DNA of 64,000 nucleotides from Earliella scabrosa (lineage: Eukaryota; Basidiomycota; Agaricomycetes; Polyporales; Polyporaceae). Every line of letters begins with the position of its first letter. Positions within the stretch are counted from its first letter, which is position 1. The stretch is from positions 1 to 64,000 of the forward strand of contig JABYQQ010000002.1 of assembly GCA_022605405.1 (NCBI GenBank), given 5' to 3'. The position numbers and the translations under genes were made by a program. The notes beneath the pieces were generated by a model. That model did not search any database. It was given only the letters and a program-made list of their open reading frames with translations, and was not told where the DNA came from. This document shows, one piece after another, positions 1 to 11,210 of this stretch.

Positions 1-1447
1 GGCGGTAGCGTGGCCAGTTGTGCAGAGATTCCCGGAAGTACTGAAGGGCGTGGTCAAACACGAATGAGCCCTCCTCAGGCTGTATAACCTGAGTAGCAGG
101 CCCCCCTGCGGTACTAGGAGTGCTCGAGCTATCTGCAGAACATATCGCGTCAGTCAACGTCCGATGATTGGTCTTCAGTGACGTTGAATACTCACCTTCG
201 GTGACATCGTTGGAGGAAGAGTCTTTGGAGAGCGTCGTCATAGGTATGTCGGACGAGAGAATAGTATCCTCCTCGTGAGAAACGAGGATCGGAGGGTTCT
301 GAACGTCGGCGGGAGCACCACGCTTGGCCACCTCGTCCATGACCTTGTAGCTCTTCGACTTGGGGCCGAGCAAGGTTGCAGTAGTATCGATGCCTTGGCT
401 TGCGTCGTCTAGGATCAGGAAGCCGATGAGGAACTCGACCAGCGTGCGGGTATTGGCGATATAGTCGACCTTCTGCGTGACAAACAGTCCGGATTTGTCC
501 CAACGCAGGAAGCGGAACTCCTGTCCAACAACGAACAGCTGGAAGACGGCAGTGCGGTGTTGATAGACGAAGATCTGGTGCGCGTATCCAGTGAGCTGCC
601 TGCAAACCTTGGACCGCTGCTCAGCAACAGGCTGTGTATCACGGTTGCGGTGGTCCTCAAACGCGTCGGTCTGACTGTGCTCCGCCTGCACTTTGAATTC
701 CGCGGGAAGGACCTGGTGTACCCAATTGGGTCGGTTCTTCTCGAGCTGGGCCTCTGACCGAAAGATAGCGGCGTCGACCTTGTTTTCACCAGGATCATTT
801 GAATCGGCGTGGTTGAGACTCAGGTGCATTGTATACGAGGGCACCGTGCGTCGATATCTGAGACGAGACTGTGGACTGTGGTTGTCCTGAGGGAGGGTCG
901 ACGAAGCGGTGGAGGCACGAGTACGAGTGCGGGAGGTAGTATCGGCCGGAGTGGTTTGTGGAGCTTGCTTGCTATTACGACCCCGAGCAGGCGTTTTGGT
1001 CGCTTGCACAGACGGTATATCCTTCTTCGCGACGTAGTTGAGTATGTGAGTATTCACGATGCGGACCTGAAAAAGGAATCAGCCAAAAATGCGGAAAATG
1101 TAAGAGGGACATACAAATTTCTCGGCGAGAACATCTTCGGACTTCTTGCCTTGATCGGCTGCTTCCTGTGCGTAGGTCTCCATCATCTCCTCGAATGCCT
1201 TGGAGATTGTACGTAGCTTGCTATCGGAGGGCATGACAGCTGGAGGTGGTTTGCGTAGCAACTTCTCCTGGAAGTCGTGAGCTTCGAGCCACAAGATCTT
1301 ACCACGCAATTCGTAAGCCATGTCCTGCCGTTCGTCGTCGACGGGTCTGGGTGGCCTTTCTTCGTAACGAGTAGGGTCGTGATGTTTGGGCTTATCAAAT
1401 AGGGTGGGACTGGAGGGTACGGTAGAATGGTATGCCTGCGCCTCCAT
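1..1447 (-). CDS. FunK1 fungal-type kinase, N-terminal part, cut by window edge (FunK1-1)
   Basis: Only the N-terminal half is present; the gene runs off the window at base 1, so the kinase core is not seen. Exon 1 is 1447-1115 and exon 2 is 1066-1, joined by a 48-nt GT-AG intron at the same place (after a Phe codon, phase 0) as in FunK1-B and -B'. The start ATG at 1445-1447 matches the start of those paralogs. The visible protein has the short-type N-terminus (a RGKILWLE block followed by a DFQEKLL block), then a low-complexity Thr/Ser/Arg stretch, then the family core with YQHRTAVFQLFVVG and FRFLRWDKSG. The last readable residues, NWPRYR, fall just before the glycine-rich loop in complete copies. 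No stop or frameshift is seen in the visible part. Assignment is firm; completeness is unknown. Confidence 0.85.
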
Positions 1448-1505
1448 GGTCAGAGTATTCGAGAGGAAGATGGGGGACGAGGAACGAACCGAGGATATGC
1501 GAGAG

Positions 1506-1512
1506 CTTTATA
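1506..1512 (-). promoter_or_regulatory. TATA box of FunK1-1
   Basis: TATAAAG on the minus strand about 60 bp upstream of the FunK1-1 start codon. The position resembles the TATA-like boxes upstream of the other FunK1 copies. Motif only; no other support. Confidence 0.45.
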
Positions 1513-2335
1513 GTAGTGATGACTGGACGACTGGCCTGACGATGCGTGGGCTGCGCGTGTCCACAATGAGTGTAACGGCCAAGGACGCTCAGATAGATAC
1601 GTACTGGATTCTGGCCACAATGACGCGTCCAACACGAAAATCCTTTGGTGTGGCCGTGGTGGTTGGACGGAAGAATGACAAGCGCTCGAACCTGGCAGGG
1701 ATGGCTACCATTTCGGGCAATCCTCCTGGCGTCCACACTGAATCCGCACTTTGTCTGGCCAACATGCTTTGTCTGGCTGACGACTCAACCGGCTCGCCCA
1801 ACTGCATGGCAACCGTCCGCACTCGGATGACGCGGCTCGAGATACTTATGTCATTACAGGAAGGTTGGTGCTCAGCGTCGCCCGCTCTGAAGAAACAGGC
1901 CTGTTGCAGTGGTACTAGTAACCACAGCGCTTCGCGACTATCTACTGCGTGACATATACGACAATGAGATCCGGCATTGTGAGTTTCACTCAAAAGCTGC
2001 CGACGCTGGCAGCTCATTCGAATCTCACACGGAGTTATATTCTGTACACTGTCGTTGCAACCACTCGGCGCGCACGTACTGCAGCCAAGGGACGTAAGCG
2101 TAATCAGGCGGCTAAAAAACCTCTCCTCCTCGCGACTGCAGCCAGGGTCGAAGGCACTGGTTGGGTGGTGTTCAAGCGGACGATCTTTAAGTCAGTCGCG
2201 AGCGACAGAGCTGTCACAGGTTTAGAGTTTTCGCCATCCAGGTGAGCTCGATGGGTTCGCTTATATGATCATATCATCGCATACCTTTTTCAATCCGCCC
2301 ATTCGAACATGATCTTGTGCTGAACCGCTCGAGCG
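1513..2335. other. Intergenic stretch with diverged FunK1 upstream sequence
   Basis: No gene can be supported here. Around 1560-1760 there are stretches recognisably related to the upstream region of FunK1-B (about 24080-24280) and FunK1-B' (about 47390-47570), for example the shared CTACCATTTCGGGC-type and TGGCCACAATGA-type segments. This suggests the whole promoter region was copied along with the gene and has since diverged. Confidence 0.4.
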
Positions 2336-2545
2336 TTACGGCGGGAATGGGGATTGGCCGCCACTCTTCGAACCCGTCTTGCGCTCCTTGGGACCGTTGG
2401 AAGCGAAATCAATGTTAGGCACGCGCATGCTCGAAGACAGAGCGAACCTTGAGCCAGTGGCGGTAGCAGAGAAGGTCGCGTCCATCATGGGAGGAGGAAT
2501 GGGGACGCGCACGATGTGATCTTGGACGACTTCGTCAGAAGGTCA
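2336..2545 (-). other. Open C-terminal tail of FunK1-2 beyond the TGA
   Basis: In frame with the last exon of FunK1-2, the sequence after TGA reads PSDEVVQDHIVRV and stays open for 68 codons before TAA. The segment aligns with the W-P-x-D-x-V-x-D tail motif of FunK1-A, -C, -D and -E. This is what is expected if a TGG Trp codon mutated to TGA recently. Stop-codon readthrough or a sequencing error would look the same. Confidence 0.6.
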
Positions 2546-5296
2546 CAGCCCCGAGTGTTGCACGCTCCACAGCAGCAGCCGAACGGCCTTGTGCGTGGCA
2601 ATTCTCTGCGCGTTCTGCTTGATCTCCTCGGTTGGCTCCTGGAGGGTGCGCGTTGTGTACGTCACGGGCAGCGCGTCTGCGAAATCGGCAAGAGTCAAGT
2701 CCTCCGGGAGGTCGGGAGTCTCCGTCAGAGGCTCTCCAGGAGGGCTGGCGGCGGCGTTGCTGAGCTCAGTGGTCTGACTGTCCTGCCGCTCAGCTTCGTA
2801 GGCGAGTATAGCGTAGCGTGCGGAAATGTACGTCAGGAGCTGCTGAAGGATGGCGGTGAGCGGCTTGCTCTCGAACACGATGTTGTGGCCCGCGTGTGTG
2901 AGGAGGCCGCCCCTGACGAATCCCTCCTTCACGGAGCTGCACACGCGAATACCTTTGAGAGGCCTAGAGTCTGTGAAGTAGCTCTTGATGAAGTCGTCGA
3001 CGTAGGAATCGACGTTATGAGGCAAGTAGCGGATGGCGTTGTAAAGGACGACGTTGAAGAACGACTCGATCTCGTCGGTGATCGTGGTGGCATGGTAGAG
3101 GTCGAGAAGAGCGGCCACGGACATGTAGCTCCAAGTTCCCTAGAAGGCGACTGAGTAGATATTTCGGTGCAAATGAGAACAACTCACGATTCGCTTGGGC
3201 TGTCTCGCTCGATCACCATTCAGTGCGTCGGCGGGGAGTTTCGAGAGCTCCCAATCTGCTAGGATCCCTGTCCACACCACACGATACTTGCTTGAACCTG
3301 GTATTCGCTGGATAGTAGGATTGATGAGTATGTTCCCGCTGCTGATGTCGGAATGGATCGTCTTGCATCGTTCATAAGCGAAGTAGTGCGCTATGTTAAA
3401 GAGTGAGCCGGAAATCAGACCAAGCAGTAGCCATCCAGGTGAGTAACGTACCTTCGATGCTATCACGTACGACAGACACTAGCTGCTTGCTCGACGTGAA
3501 GGCACTGAGGGGAAGGCAGATCTCCTTCACACACATCCGGTAATGCGTATAGCGACGAAGTCGGGGCGGCTCATCCTGGTGGCGCTCCGAGTCCGTATCT
3601 TCGGCTTTGCGTTTCTTCTTGTTTCCGCATGTGTCTGCGTAGGCTTCGTGCTTGCGCTCAGGATTGGTGCGTTGGTCGACGTGCAGGGTGGATCGGCCGG
3701 CAAGAAATTCCTGTTCACCTACGAATCCATGGCAGACAAGAGTCGGGACATTGACGACCATCGCATCGTTGAGCTTCTGCAGGACGTCGCCTTCGGCTTC
3801 AGCGTGATCATCGGATGGTCGCCATGTGTCCTTCAAGAACACGAAGCAGCCAGGCTTCTCATGCCAGGCGACGTAGCCTCGAGTGCCGCGGCCGATGACC
3901 CTGGAACCGCTCTGGGCGATGGGCTTGCCCACGAGGAACGTGCGCTCGTCTGGCACGGTGAGGCGATAACGAGGCCAGTTGTCCTTGAGCGAGTCCGCGA
4001 AGAGATGGATGATGTGATCGAACACGAGCGAGCCTGAGGGAGCTGCGGTTGCACTTGCAGCTCCACGGACCGATGTCGCATCGTGCGAGTCGACAGGGAC
4101 ATCGGAGAGCAGAATTGTCCCCTCTTGATGCGAGACCTTCGCGCGTACGGTGCCAGCAGGACCTCCATGTCTTGCGAGGTGATCCATCAACTTGTACTCC
4201 TCCGACTCCGACGGCAAAAGTGACGCACTGGGATCAATACCTTTGCGCACGTCTTCGAGGCACAGGTAGCCCAGTAGGAACTCTACCAGCATTCGCGTAT
4301 CCTGAACGTAGTCGATCGTCCGAGTCACGATCAAGCCATCGTGGGCCCAGCGCAAGACGCGGAACCCACGACCAACGACGACCAACGAGAACACAGCGGT
4401 GCGGTGCTGGTATGCGCAGACGTTCTCGATATGGGAGGTGATCACATCAAGGATGGCGCATCGATGCGTGTCGTGAGACAGGTGGATGGGGTGAGTAGGA
4501 TCGTCATCGAAGGGGTCGTCGCCGTCCGGATCCGCCTTGAACGCGATAGGGAGCAGCTGGTTTGCGAAGTGCTGACGGTCGTCCTCGAGCCGAGTCGAAT
4601 GATGGAAAATGGAAGCGGTAGGAATCGGACTCGTCTCGGCAGTTCTGTGGGCAAGAGGACCACTGAGTCGCATTATGTATCGCGCCGCGATGCCGTCGCT
4701 GGGGAGTGATCGCGAGTTCATGGCGTTCTGTTGCAAGCGGCGGTTACTCGAGGACAGAATAGAGCCACTACGAGGGGCATGAAACGCAGAGGCGGGGGCA
4801 CGCACGGTCATGGGGAGCTTGCGTGCTCTGTGAACAGCCTCTCTCGCGACCCTACGCAGCGTCCCTCCCAGTCGTTTGCTGGGAGCGGTCACCGGCACAG
4901 ACCCAAAGATGTACTTGTTCACGAATCTAACCTGGTTCAACCTGAGTATAGGGTCCCATACAAATAGTGAACAGAGGTACGCACGAAGCCTGCCGCAAGC
5001 ACCTCATCTTCCCGCTCGTCATTCAAATCAACCATCTGTTTCAGTTCGCGTGACATTTCAGCTATCGTCGTCTGGTGGGGCATTTGTTCAACAGGTAGCT
5101 TGGGGAGGATGCGCTCTTGGAAATCCTGTGGTGACAACCAAACAACCTTGCCGAGGAGCAGTTGTGACATCATGTGGACAATATGACCCGCAGACGCGAA
5201 GGTGCGGTGGACTCGGACGTCGGAGTGTCGAAAATCTGAGATGGTTAGAACCACGGGATGCAGGGATACGTGTCTAGAGTTGAAGTAAAAGAGCAT
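2543..5296 (-). CDS. FunK1 kinase with early stop at a conserved Trp (FunK1-2)
   Basis: Four exons: 5296-4985, 4931-3452, 3390-3188 and 3139-2543, with phases that join cleanly to 863 codons. The kinase core shows IGRGTRGYVAW (glycine loop), FLKDTWRP (Lys), EGDVL (Glu), the catalytic loop HSDISSGN (about residues 610-617; the Arg of HRD is Ser) and LADWELSK in place of DFG. The reading ends at a TGA (2545-2543) exactly where other copies have the Trp of a W-P-x-D/N motif; the same frame then stays open for 68 more codons to a TAA at 2338-2336 (see separate entry). The N-terminus upstream of the internal Met pair near 5176 is less certain: it only loosely follows the paralogs, and the start at 5296 was chosen because similarity extends above 5176. 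A truncated product lacking the tail is possible, so it may or may not be functional. Confidence 0.75.
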
Positions 5297-5980
5297 CAGC
5301 CTTCCGTAGCAAGCCCCTGGTCATCGTATGAGTTCGTACGGTACCTTCACTTTCATCAGCCGCGTTGTCGCTGCTGAATGGAGTCGAACTTGCAACTTCG
5401 GCTATTCAGGAAAGTCACCCGTTTGGGTTCTTGACTGATCAGAACGGCAGCAAGCACTCTGCGCGCATCGCCTGACAAGTAGCAATCTGTTCGAAGCGAG
5501 CACAATTGCGCTCTGAAAGGATAGTTCGGGTTTGAGGGCAAGAGAGCATTGCTGACGTACTCGAACAGGGGCTCACGCTTCGCGTGACGTCACGCGACAG
5601 GCGCCCATGATGCAAACTTCGCGCCGCGGCGCATTGACCGTTGAAGGACCGTCTATCCCCCCCTCAGTAGGTCCCATCGTCTGCCTAGGGGAGACAAGCA
5701 TTGACCGCGTTGAACGTTGAAGTGTTACATCTTTTAAGTTCCAATCCTCAGTTACACCCCAGGTTTGATCCCGGAAACATTTGGATGTTCAATCACAATC
5801 ATGCATCGGTCAGTTAGCAACCATAGTAGTAGGCCCGGGATATTCAAAAAGTTCGGGTTGCCACCTCTCAAGGTGACCTGAAGCCGCTCTCGATCATGTT
5901 CTCAACTCGTTCGTTGTCTCCCTCTATGTCTGCACAAATTCTCGTTAACGCATCTCAGACTCAAGTCTCAGCAGAATGTC
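5297..5980. other. Intergenic, no gene seen
   Basis: No coding region is supported. It contains a 16-bp CRE-type palindrome (separate entry) and two copies of GCATTGACCG about 70 bp apart. A tRNA-like T-loop near 5385-5400 was examined and rejected. Confidence 0.4.
5581..5596. promoter_or_regulatory. CRE-type palindrome CGCGTGACGTCACGCG
   Basis: A perfect 16-bp palindrome centred on TGACGTCA, the ATF/CREB bZIP site. It lies between FunK1-2 and the homeodomain-like gene HD-a. The same extended palindrome occurs at 12388-12405 and 63366-63381. Confidence 0.5.
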
Positions 5981-6619
5981 TTACCAGCGCCAAGAAATTG
6001 CATCCATTACCGTCTGGTCATCCGCCGGATCCGACGTCGCATGCCCAGTCCGAGCTGCGAGGCCAGTATCAACCTCAACGACGACCTGCTCACTCGTCCC
6101 CCTCTCCCTGAACCTCTCCCCCCGCCCCCTCGCTCTCTTTTCCCGCCTCCGCCACTTGCTCCTGAACCACTGCCGGAGCCGCTCTCTGCCGATCTTACAC
6201 CCCTCGCACTCGGCCAGCGCACGCAGCTGCTCGACGAGCGCGACAAGTTGCGCGTACGTCGGGCGCGGCGTGACCGTGCGTCGGAAGTCTATACGCATCA
6301 TCCAGCAGTGAGCCGAGGAAGGGTATGGCATGGAGGCACGGCCGAGGATCGCGCTCGCTGCGGGAGGCAGCGGAACCGACTGGCGCAGGTCTTCAGGTTG
6401 GGCAGCCGAGTCGGGACTGGGGCCGAGCTGGGAGGCGTCCAGTCGAGCTGCGGATGGGTTCTCCTGTCTGTGCTCAGGCGGCAAGTGCGGCAGAGGGTCG
6501 CGATGCTCCAATGGCCTTGTACGCGTGCTGACTTGAATGCCAGCAGAAACCCGGTGGAGCGTGGACAAGTACGAGTTGAGGGTGGCGGGATCGGTGCGCG
6601 GGCGGCGAGTCGCAGGCAT
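5981..6619 (-). CDS. Homeodomain-like small protein HD-a
   Basis: Two exons, 6619-6340 and 6288-5981, giving 195 residues. The 51-nt intron is a multiple of three and has no stop, so an unspliced reading is also open. I prefer splicing because it places an aromatic residue after an IL-x block exactly as in HD-b, HD-d and HD-e, which all have an intron there. Residues about 94-142 look like a divergent homeodomain: an opening F-R-R, P-T-Y-A-Q-L helix 1, a short turn with two Cys, then RERLRQWFRSKWRRREK as helix 3, with the W-F pair most homeobox-like of the family. The C-terminal PKTF/AGAY motif of HD-b and HD-e is absent. The N-terminus is Pro/Arg-rich. Likely nuclear and DNA-binding; targets unknown. 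The product name is inference from the helix-3 pattern. Confidence 0.55.
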   Translation of the reverse strand: MPATRRPRTDPATLNSYLSTLHRVSAGIQVSTRTRPLEHRDPLPHLPPEHRQENPSAARLDASQLGPSPDSAAQPEDLRQSVPLPPAASAILGRASMPYPSSAHCWMMRIDFRRTVTPRPTYAQLVALVEQLRALAECEGCKIGRERLRQWFRSKWRRREKRARGRGERFRERGTSEQVVVEVDTGLAARTGHATSDPADDQTVMDAISWRW

Positions 6620-7226
6620 GGTCCTTGGGCTGAGCTCGGACGCTCACTTGCGACTTCTTCAAGCAGGAGAGCTAACGAGGGAGGATGACTCGATGAGTGC
6701 AGCGAGGTGGTACTGGTCAGCCAACGCAGGAGCGTCGGAGGACTTGCCCGGATATGACCCAAACGAGTACCAACCCTGTTACCACCATGTTTAGCGCAGT
6801 GCGGCTATTCGTCACTTGCGTGCTTCTGGACTCGCGAAACCTGATCCGACGTCATTTCTGCCTTCAGGGTTCGTCTGGGTGGAGTTCGTGAGCAACATCG
6901 CCGGCGGGGACAATCCATTTCCTGGAATATTATGGGTCGGTGTGAGTACAACAGGAGGAGGAGTGTCTAGGATAGCGCCATATATGCGCATGGGGATGCT
7001 ACAGTGGAGGACGACTGCAATGCTACTGCGATAGGAGAACGTCGAATAGCCCGAGGGAAGCATACAAGGGAAGAATAAGTACAGTTACACGAGAACGAAG
7101 AGAGTCCTAGACTCCTGATAGGTACTTATGACTTCCAGCCTTCAGCACGATTGCGTCATGTGTCGAGATCCAGAGTCGAGAACTCACCAATACAGACTAC
7201 ACCCCATCCGAAGGCGGCGGAGAACC
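6620..7226. other. Intergenic between HD-a and HD-b
   Basis: About 600 bases with no recognisable gene, holding the upstream region of HD-a and downstream region of HD-b, both on the minus strand. Short open frames here have no family similarity I can see. Confidence 0.35.
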
Positions 7227-8233
7227 CTAATGCGGCTCTCTCTCACGCTCGGACCCACACTGCAAAGAGTCAGGTCCGAGTCCAACGTGAACGTACGCGC
7301 CCGCCGCGATGTTGTCGAGGAAAGCAACCGAGCCCGAGTTCTGCACCTCGAGCCATCGCGAGAGCTCGGAGTATGTCTTCGGGCAGCTCGCAAGTTCTAG
7401 CTCAAGAGCTGTCTCTGTGAAGACATCTCGGAGCGTGTCCGCGATAGAGGAGGCGAAGTGCGATATGGTGATGCTCGACTCGGACACGTTGTCGAAGGAC
7501 GATGGGAGCTCGTCAACGGATGCGGCGGAGGGACTGAAGGGAGAAAGCAAGATTCGAGATACGTTTGAGGACGTTGCGGCGAGACTCGCTCCAAACGGCG
7601 CGAGCACTTGGTCTGGTTCAGAAGATCCCGCTGGGTAGACGTGGGGCTCGGGGATCACGGGCTTCTTCGTACGAGTGCGCGTGAGTCCTGCCATACAGTG
7701 GTGCGAACCTCAGTATCAGGGTGGACAAAGAGAGTACAACGGCACGTACGAGGACGCTTGACAGCCGTTCCCTTGGACGACCTGGACCGACCAACTACCA
7801 GTGGCATCCGCGTATTCAACTCTTGCTGCGTCTGCTCCACCGCGCGTTCAGCGCGACGCTGCTCTTTCCGCCTGGTCTTGAAGTATATCCGAAGCTGGTG
7901 GGCAGTGTACTGTTTACAACCCGGCATCTTCACGATCTTCTTCAGGAGCGTGCTCCGCTGACTAGTACTCGGGGTCGGCGTAACATTGTCGTAAAACTCT
8001 GTAGGGAGCCCGCGGCCGTGTCAACCGGCATAAGGAGTGGTGTTAAGACTGTACGCACCTCTAAGCATGACGTACGCCTCCTTGGGAAAACAGAACCGCG
8101 AGGATTTCGTGCAACGAGCTTCTGCGAGACAAGGTGCCAACGGTGGCGATTCTAATGCCGAGGAACTTGGTGAGCGCGCTGGTGTTCTGCGTTTGCGCGC
8201 GGCCACGGTTGAGGTCGTCGGTTGTCGCGTCAT
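7227..8233 (-). CDS. Homeodomain-like protein HD-b with C-terminal PKTY/AGAY motif
   Basis: Three exons, 8233-8059, 7998-7750 and 7708-7227, join in phase to 301 residues. Residues about 60-103 form the divergent homeodomain: FYDNVTPTP, then helix-1-like Q-R-S-T-L-L-K-K-I, a KMPGC turn, and LRIYFKTRRKEQRR as helix 3, with Y-F where classical homeodomains have W-F. A Lys/Arg-rich linker follows. A second conserved block near the C-terminus has PKTYSELSRWL (about 251-261) and AGAYVHVGL (about 277-285), shared with HD-e and partly HD-d. I know no named domain matching it. The N-terminal exon is Ser/Arg-rich. The gene lies head-to-head with the CK1-like kinase, sharing about 430 bp of upstream sequence. 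Probably a nuclear regulator, but DNA binding is inferred only. Confidence 0.6.
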
Positions 8234-8666
8234 GTTCAGTCAAGCAGCATGAGGGGAGGACGGAAGAGTTTCCGGCGTACTGCTGCAGCACTGCACGACT
8301 GGTGCCGGTGAAGGCTGCGGTAAGCTCAAGCTCATTGTAAGCTTCCACTGGCATCTTCTCACGGCGCGCCATGCTCGGAACTTCCATTCAATACGAGAGG
8401 ACATCGTACGTTCAGTAATCTCTGGTCGTACTACCTTGCTGTTATGCAACGTCTTTGCTACATCGATGATTGAGGAAGTGGTCCATACTCAGTGCACCTT
8501 GGTGAGTCGAGAGAGTCAATGAGTCAAGCTAGTCAAGTACCAGCGTCGAGCGCACGGATGACTTCGGCCCGATCCACGTGGCGAACTGCAGAGACGCTCA
8601 TGTCCCATCCGGCTGGCACACCGTGACCCCTGTCGACACTGTCTTGACTCTTCTACCGTCCCTTTC
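8234..8666. other. Shared upstream region of HD-b and CK1-like kinase
   Basis: A divergent intergenic region of about 430 bp. No clear TATA box stands out in either direction, and no gene is seen. Confidence 0.3.
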
Positions 8667-10124
8667 ATGCTTCTCCGTTATGACACCAACTCGAAGCTTG
8701 GGTCAGGATCGTTTGGTATGTCCTGCCGCTCCCAGCTCTCCTGCGTACGCTCCAGTGCGACCCTAAGTCGTGAGGAGGTCGCTCCGCCGCTCACCGTTTC
8801 GCATGCTAGGGAGGGTGTATCGCGCCGCGGAAACTACACCCAATGGCAACAGAGTGGTTGCCCTGAAGCGGAGCCGCTATGCGTGGGGGTATACGCCGCA
8901 CCCGATACTACGTCATGAGGCATGCGCTCTTGTGCTGCTGAAAGGTCGGTAATGTGTCGATTGCGATGCGTACTGGGCTAATTCAACTTTCAACTAGGTC
9001 ATCCAAGCATCCCAGAAGTATACGCCTGGGGAGCGACACAATATTATGAGTACATGACCATGCAGCTACTAGGGGCCAACCTCGGGGACTACTTCCGGGA
9101 ACATCTTGCTGGGTTGAGCGTGCGGAATCTGGGAGCAATTGCGATACAGATGGTATGTCAATCGTCACCGCGTGCTGTCTTCACTCCAGCTTACACCTTC
9201 CCGTAGTTGGATGCGCTCAGGCATGTTCATTCTCAAGGAATTGTACACTGTGATGTCACACCGCACAACATGACGTTCGAATGTGGACCCACGCCGTCGG
9301 CGCGGATATCCCTCATCGACTTCGGTCTCTGCAGACTGTATCGCCATGGGGAGCAGCACGTTGAAGACAACCCCACCCCTCGTATTAGAGGAAGCGCTTA
9401 CTGCGCCAGTATCAATAACCATTACCATCATAGTAAGACACTCGCGATGGTCTATCCACGGGACTGATCCATTGATGCATATGTAGCACTATCTCGGCGA
9501 GACGACATGGAAGCGCTCTCCTACGCTATCGCCGCCCTTCTCCTCGGAGACCTTCCGTGGGTACTTCACGTCAGCTCACTTGTCGGAAGCAACGCTTCCA
9601 CAATTTGCCAGTGGAAGCAGGCCCTCTCCGGACAACTATTGTGCGCGGGATGGCCGAAGGTGTTTGGCGCCTTCGTGGACTACTGTCGCGGACTAGACTT
9701 CACCGAGACCCCAGACTACGCGCATTGGCAAAACGGCTTCAAGACGGTAGCACCGGGACGCCTAGACAACTCCGACTACGATGTCGCTGACGACACGGTC
9801 CGAGTGGGTTGGCAGATGGTCAGGTTCACCATGAATGAGGACAGCGAACTCGACCTATCTGTCGAAACACCGTGGACTCCCATTAAAGGTTCTCGCGACG
9901 ACTACATGCCCGCATCGACTTTCGAGTGGGAAACCGCACGGACGCTGAATGCGGACGACGTGTTAGGAGACGAGCAAGCTATCGTTGAACGTATCGCGCG
10001 ATTGGAAGACGTCCCGACATGCCCGCGTTCCGACCTGGCTTCCTCGTGCGAGACCGAGGTCATGCTCACCAACGAGGAGATGTTCGGCCAGGGTGCGAGG
10101 GAATCGGGGCAGGAGTCGACTTAG
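8667..10124 (+). CDS. CK1-like protein kinase with unusual catalytic loop
   Basis: Five exons, 8667-8715, 8810-8944, 8998-9152, 9207-9432 and 9487-10124, all phase-consistent, give 400 residues. The kinase fold is clear: KLGSGSFGRVY glycine loop (10-20), ALK with Lys36, HCDVTPHN catalytic loop (127-134), DFG (151-153), and the CK1-type SAYCASINNH segment followed by LSRRDDMEALSYA, the counterpart of the CK1 SRRDDLESLGY block. Thus it groups with casein kinase I. It is odd in having HCD rather than HRD and Thr where the loop Lys (D-x-K-P-x-N) is expected, so activity may be reduced; Lys36, Asp129, Asn134 and Asp151 are all present. The tail after the kinase domain is acidic and not recognised. 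It is inserted within the homeodomain-like cluster. Confidence 0.8.
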
Positions 10125-10384
10125 GGATCTCGCGTGATCGTGTCTACTCTACCCTACTGGTCTATAATTTGTATTGACTGCTAATGACTATAATGACATC
10201 TCGTTGACTTCTAGTTGTCCCTCGACGAGCTACTCTGTCTAGAGTTCCTCGGTGATGGATCGGGTTACTCATGTCAAGCGTCCTGCGCAGATTGAGCAGG
10301 AGTTGACTTAGTGGTAAGCGGGGTTAATGTTATTGTGGTCTCCTGTCCACTCTACAGTACTATCGTGCGCTGTGCCTACTTCAA

Positions 10385-10940
10385 TCAGGCCTGGAAAGTT
10401 TCACTGGAGAGATGGGGCTCGGGGATAACGGCTTCTTCGTACGAGTATGCGTAAGTCCTGCCATACGTTGGTACGCAACTCAGTATCAGCGTCAAAGAGC
10501 GTATAACGGGACACGACACGGACGGACCAACTACTCGTGAAATCAGAGGATGCAGCCCTTCCTGCATCTGCTCCAGGGCCCACTCAACGCAACGCGTGGA
10601 CGGGTTCATAGATGTTCAGGTATGTGCGTACCTCTGACCATGGCGTACGCCTTCTCTAGATGGCAGAAGCGCGTGCAACGAGCATCCAGGGGCCCAGGCT
10701 GAGGGTCACGGTGGTGGCCGCGATTACCACTTTGCTGCCGAACGTGAACGCGCTGTCACTTGGTGTCCTGCGTTTGTCCCCGGCCAAGGTAGAGTCAATT
10801 GGTCATTACGGCGGTCGCGCCATTTTGACCGAGCTAACGGCCGCGCGACGAGAGGTTGAATCGCTGCAGCATTCAGGGCTCAATGGCCCGGCCCGGCGAA
10901 GTCCCTTGGTACTATCCGCTGGTACAGGCGCACTGTCAGT
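10385..10940 (-). pseudogene. Remnant of an HD-b-like gene lacking the homeodomain (HD-c)
   Basis: On the minus strand, 10920-10620 resembles exon 1 of HD-b and 10600-10385 resembles the linker and start of exon 3 (shared coding for a Q-M-Q/Q-T-Q segment, and for YGRT followed by VIPEPH). The segment that would encode the FY...PGC...helix-3 region is missing between them, as is the C-terminal PKTY/AGAY motif. Frames do not join into one protein. It therefore looks like an internally deleted copy of HD-b on the far side of the CK1-like kinase. Confidence 0.55.
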
Positions 10941-11107
10941 ATCGAAGTGAGCGCAGTCAGCATCCACCTGCAGTTATAGTGTTGCCGTGCGTACGTTGTG
11001 CAATATGATTGACTCGACAAGTCTCAAGAGCCACAGTATGCTGGTCGAGGACGAAAAGTTGTCGAGCATTCCGCCCCAGGCGTCCGATCCCACGTGGCAA
11101 AGTCGCG

Positions 11108-11115
11108 TGACGTCA
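11108..11115. promoter_or_regulatory. CRE-type site TGACGTCA upstream of HD-d
   Basis: CGCGTGACGTCAC about 100 bp upstream of the HD-d start codon. One half carries the longer CGCG flank of the other palindromes; the other half (TTCT) does not. Confidence 0.4.
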
Positions 11116-11210
11116 CTTCTCACATAGACGCCCGTGTGCCCCTTGCAACGGCTGAGATCAGCGCGACACACCTTTACTCACTACCTTGACCTATTCATTC
11201 ATGCCTCTCA

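Noticed and set aside
5381..5470. tRNA-like segment with a GTTCGACTC loop on the minus strand
   Set aside because: The acceptor stem pairs for only five bases and the anticodon arm would have a four-base loop; no complete cloverleaf can be drawn.
6041..6688. Long plus-strand open frame overlapping HD-a
   Set aside because: It is the antisense of the HD-a coding region, Pro/Arg-rich, without motifs; the minus strand has the homeodomain-like helix and a family-conserved intron.
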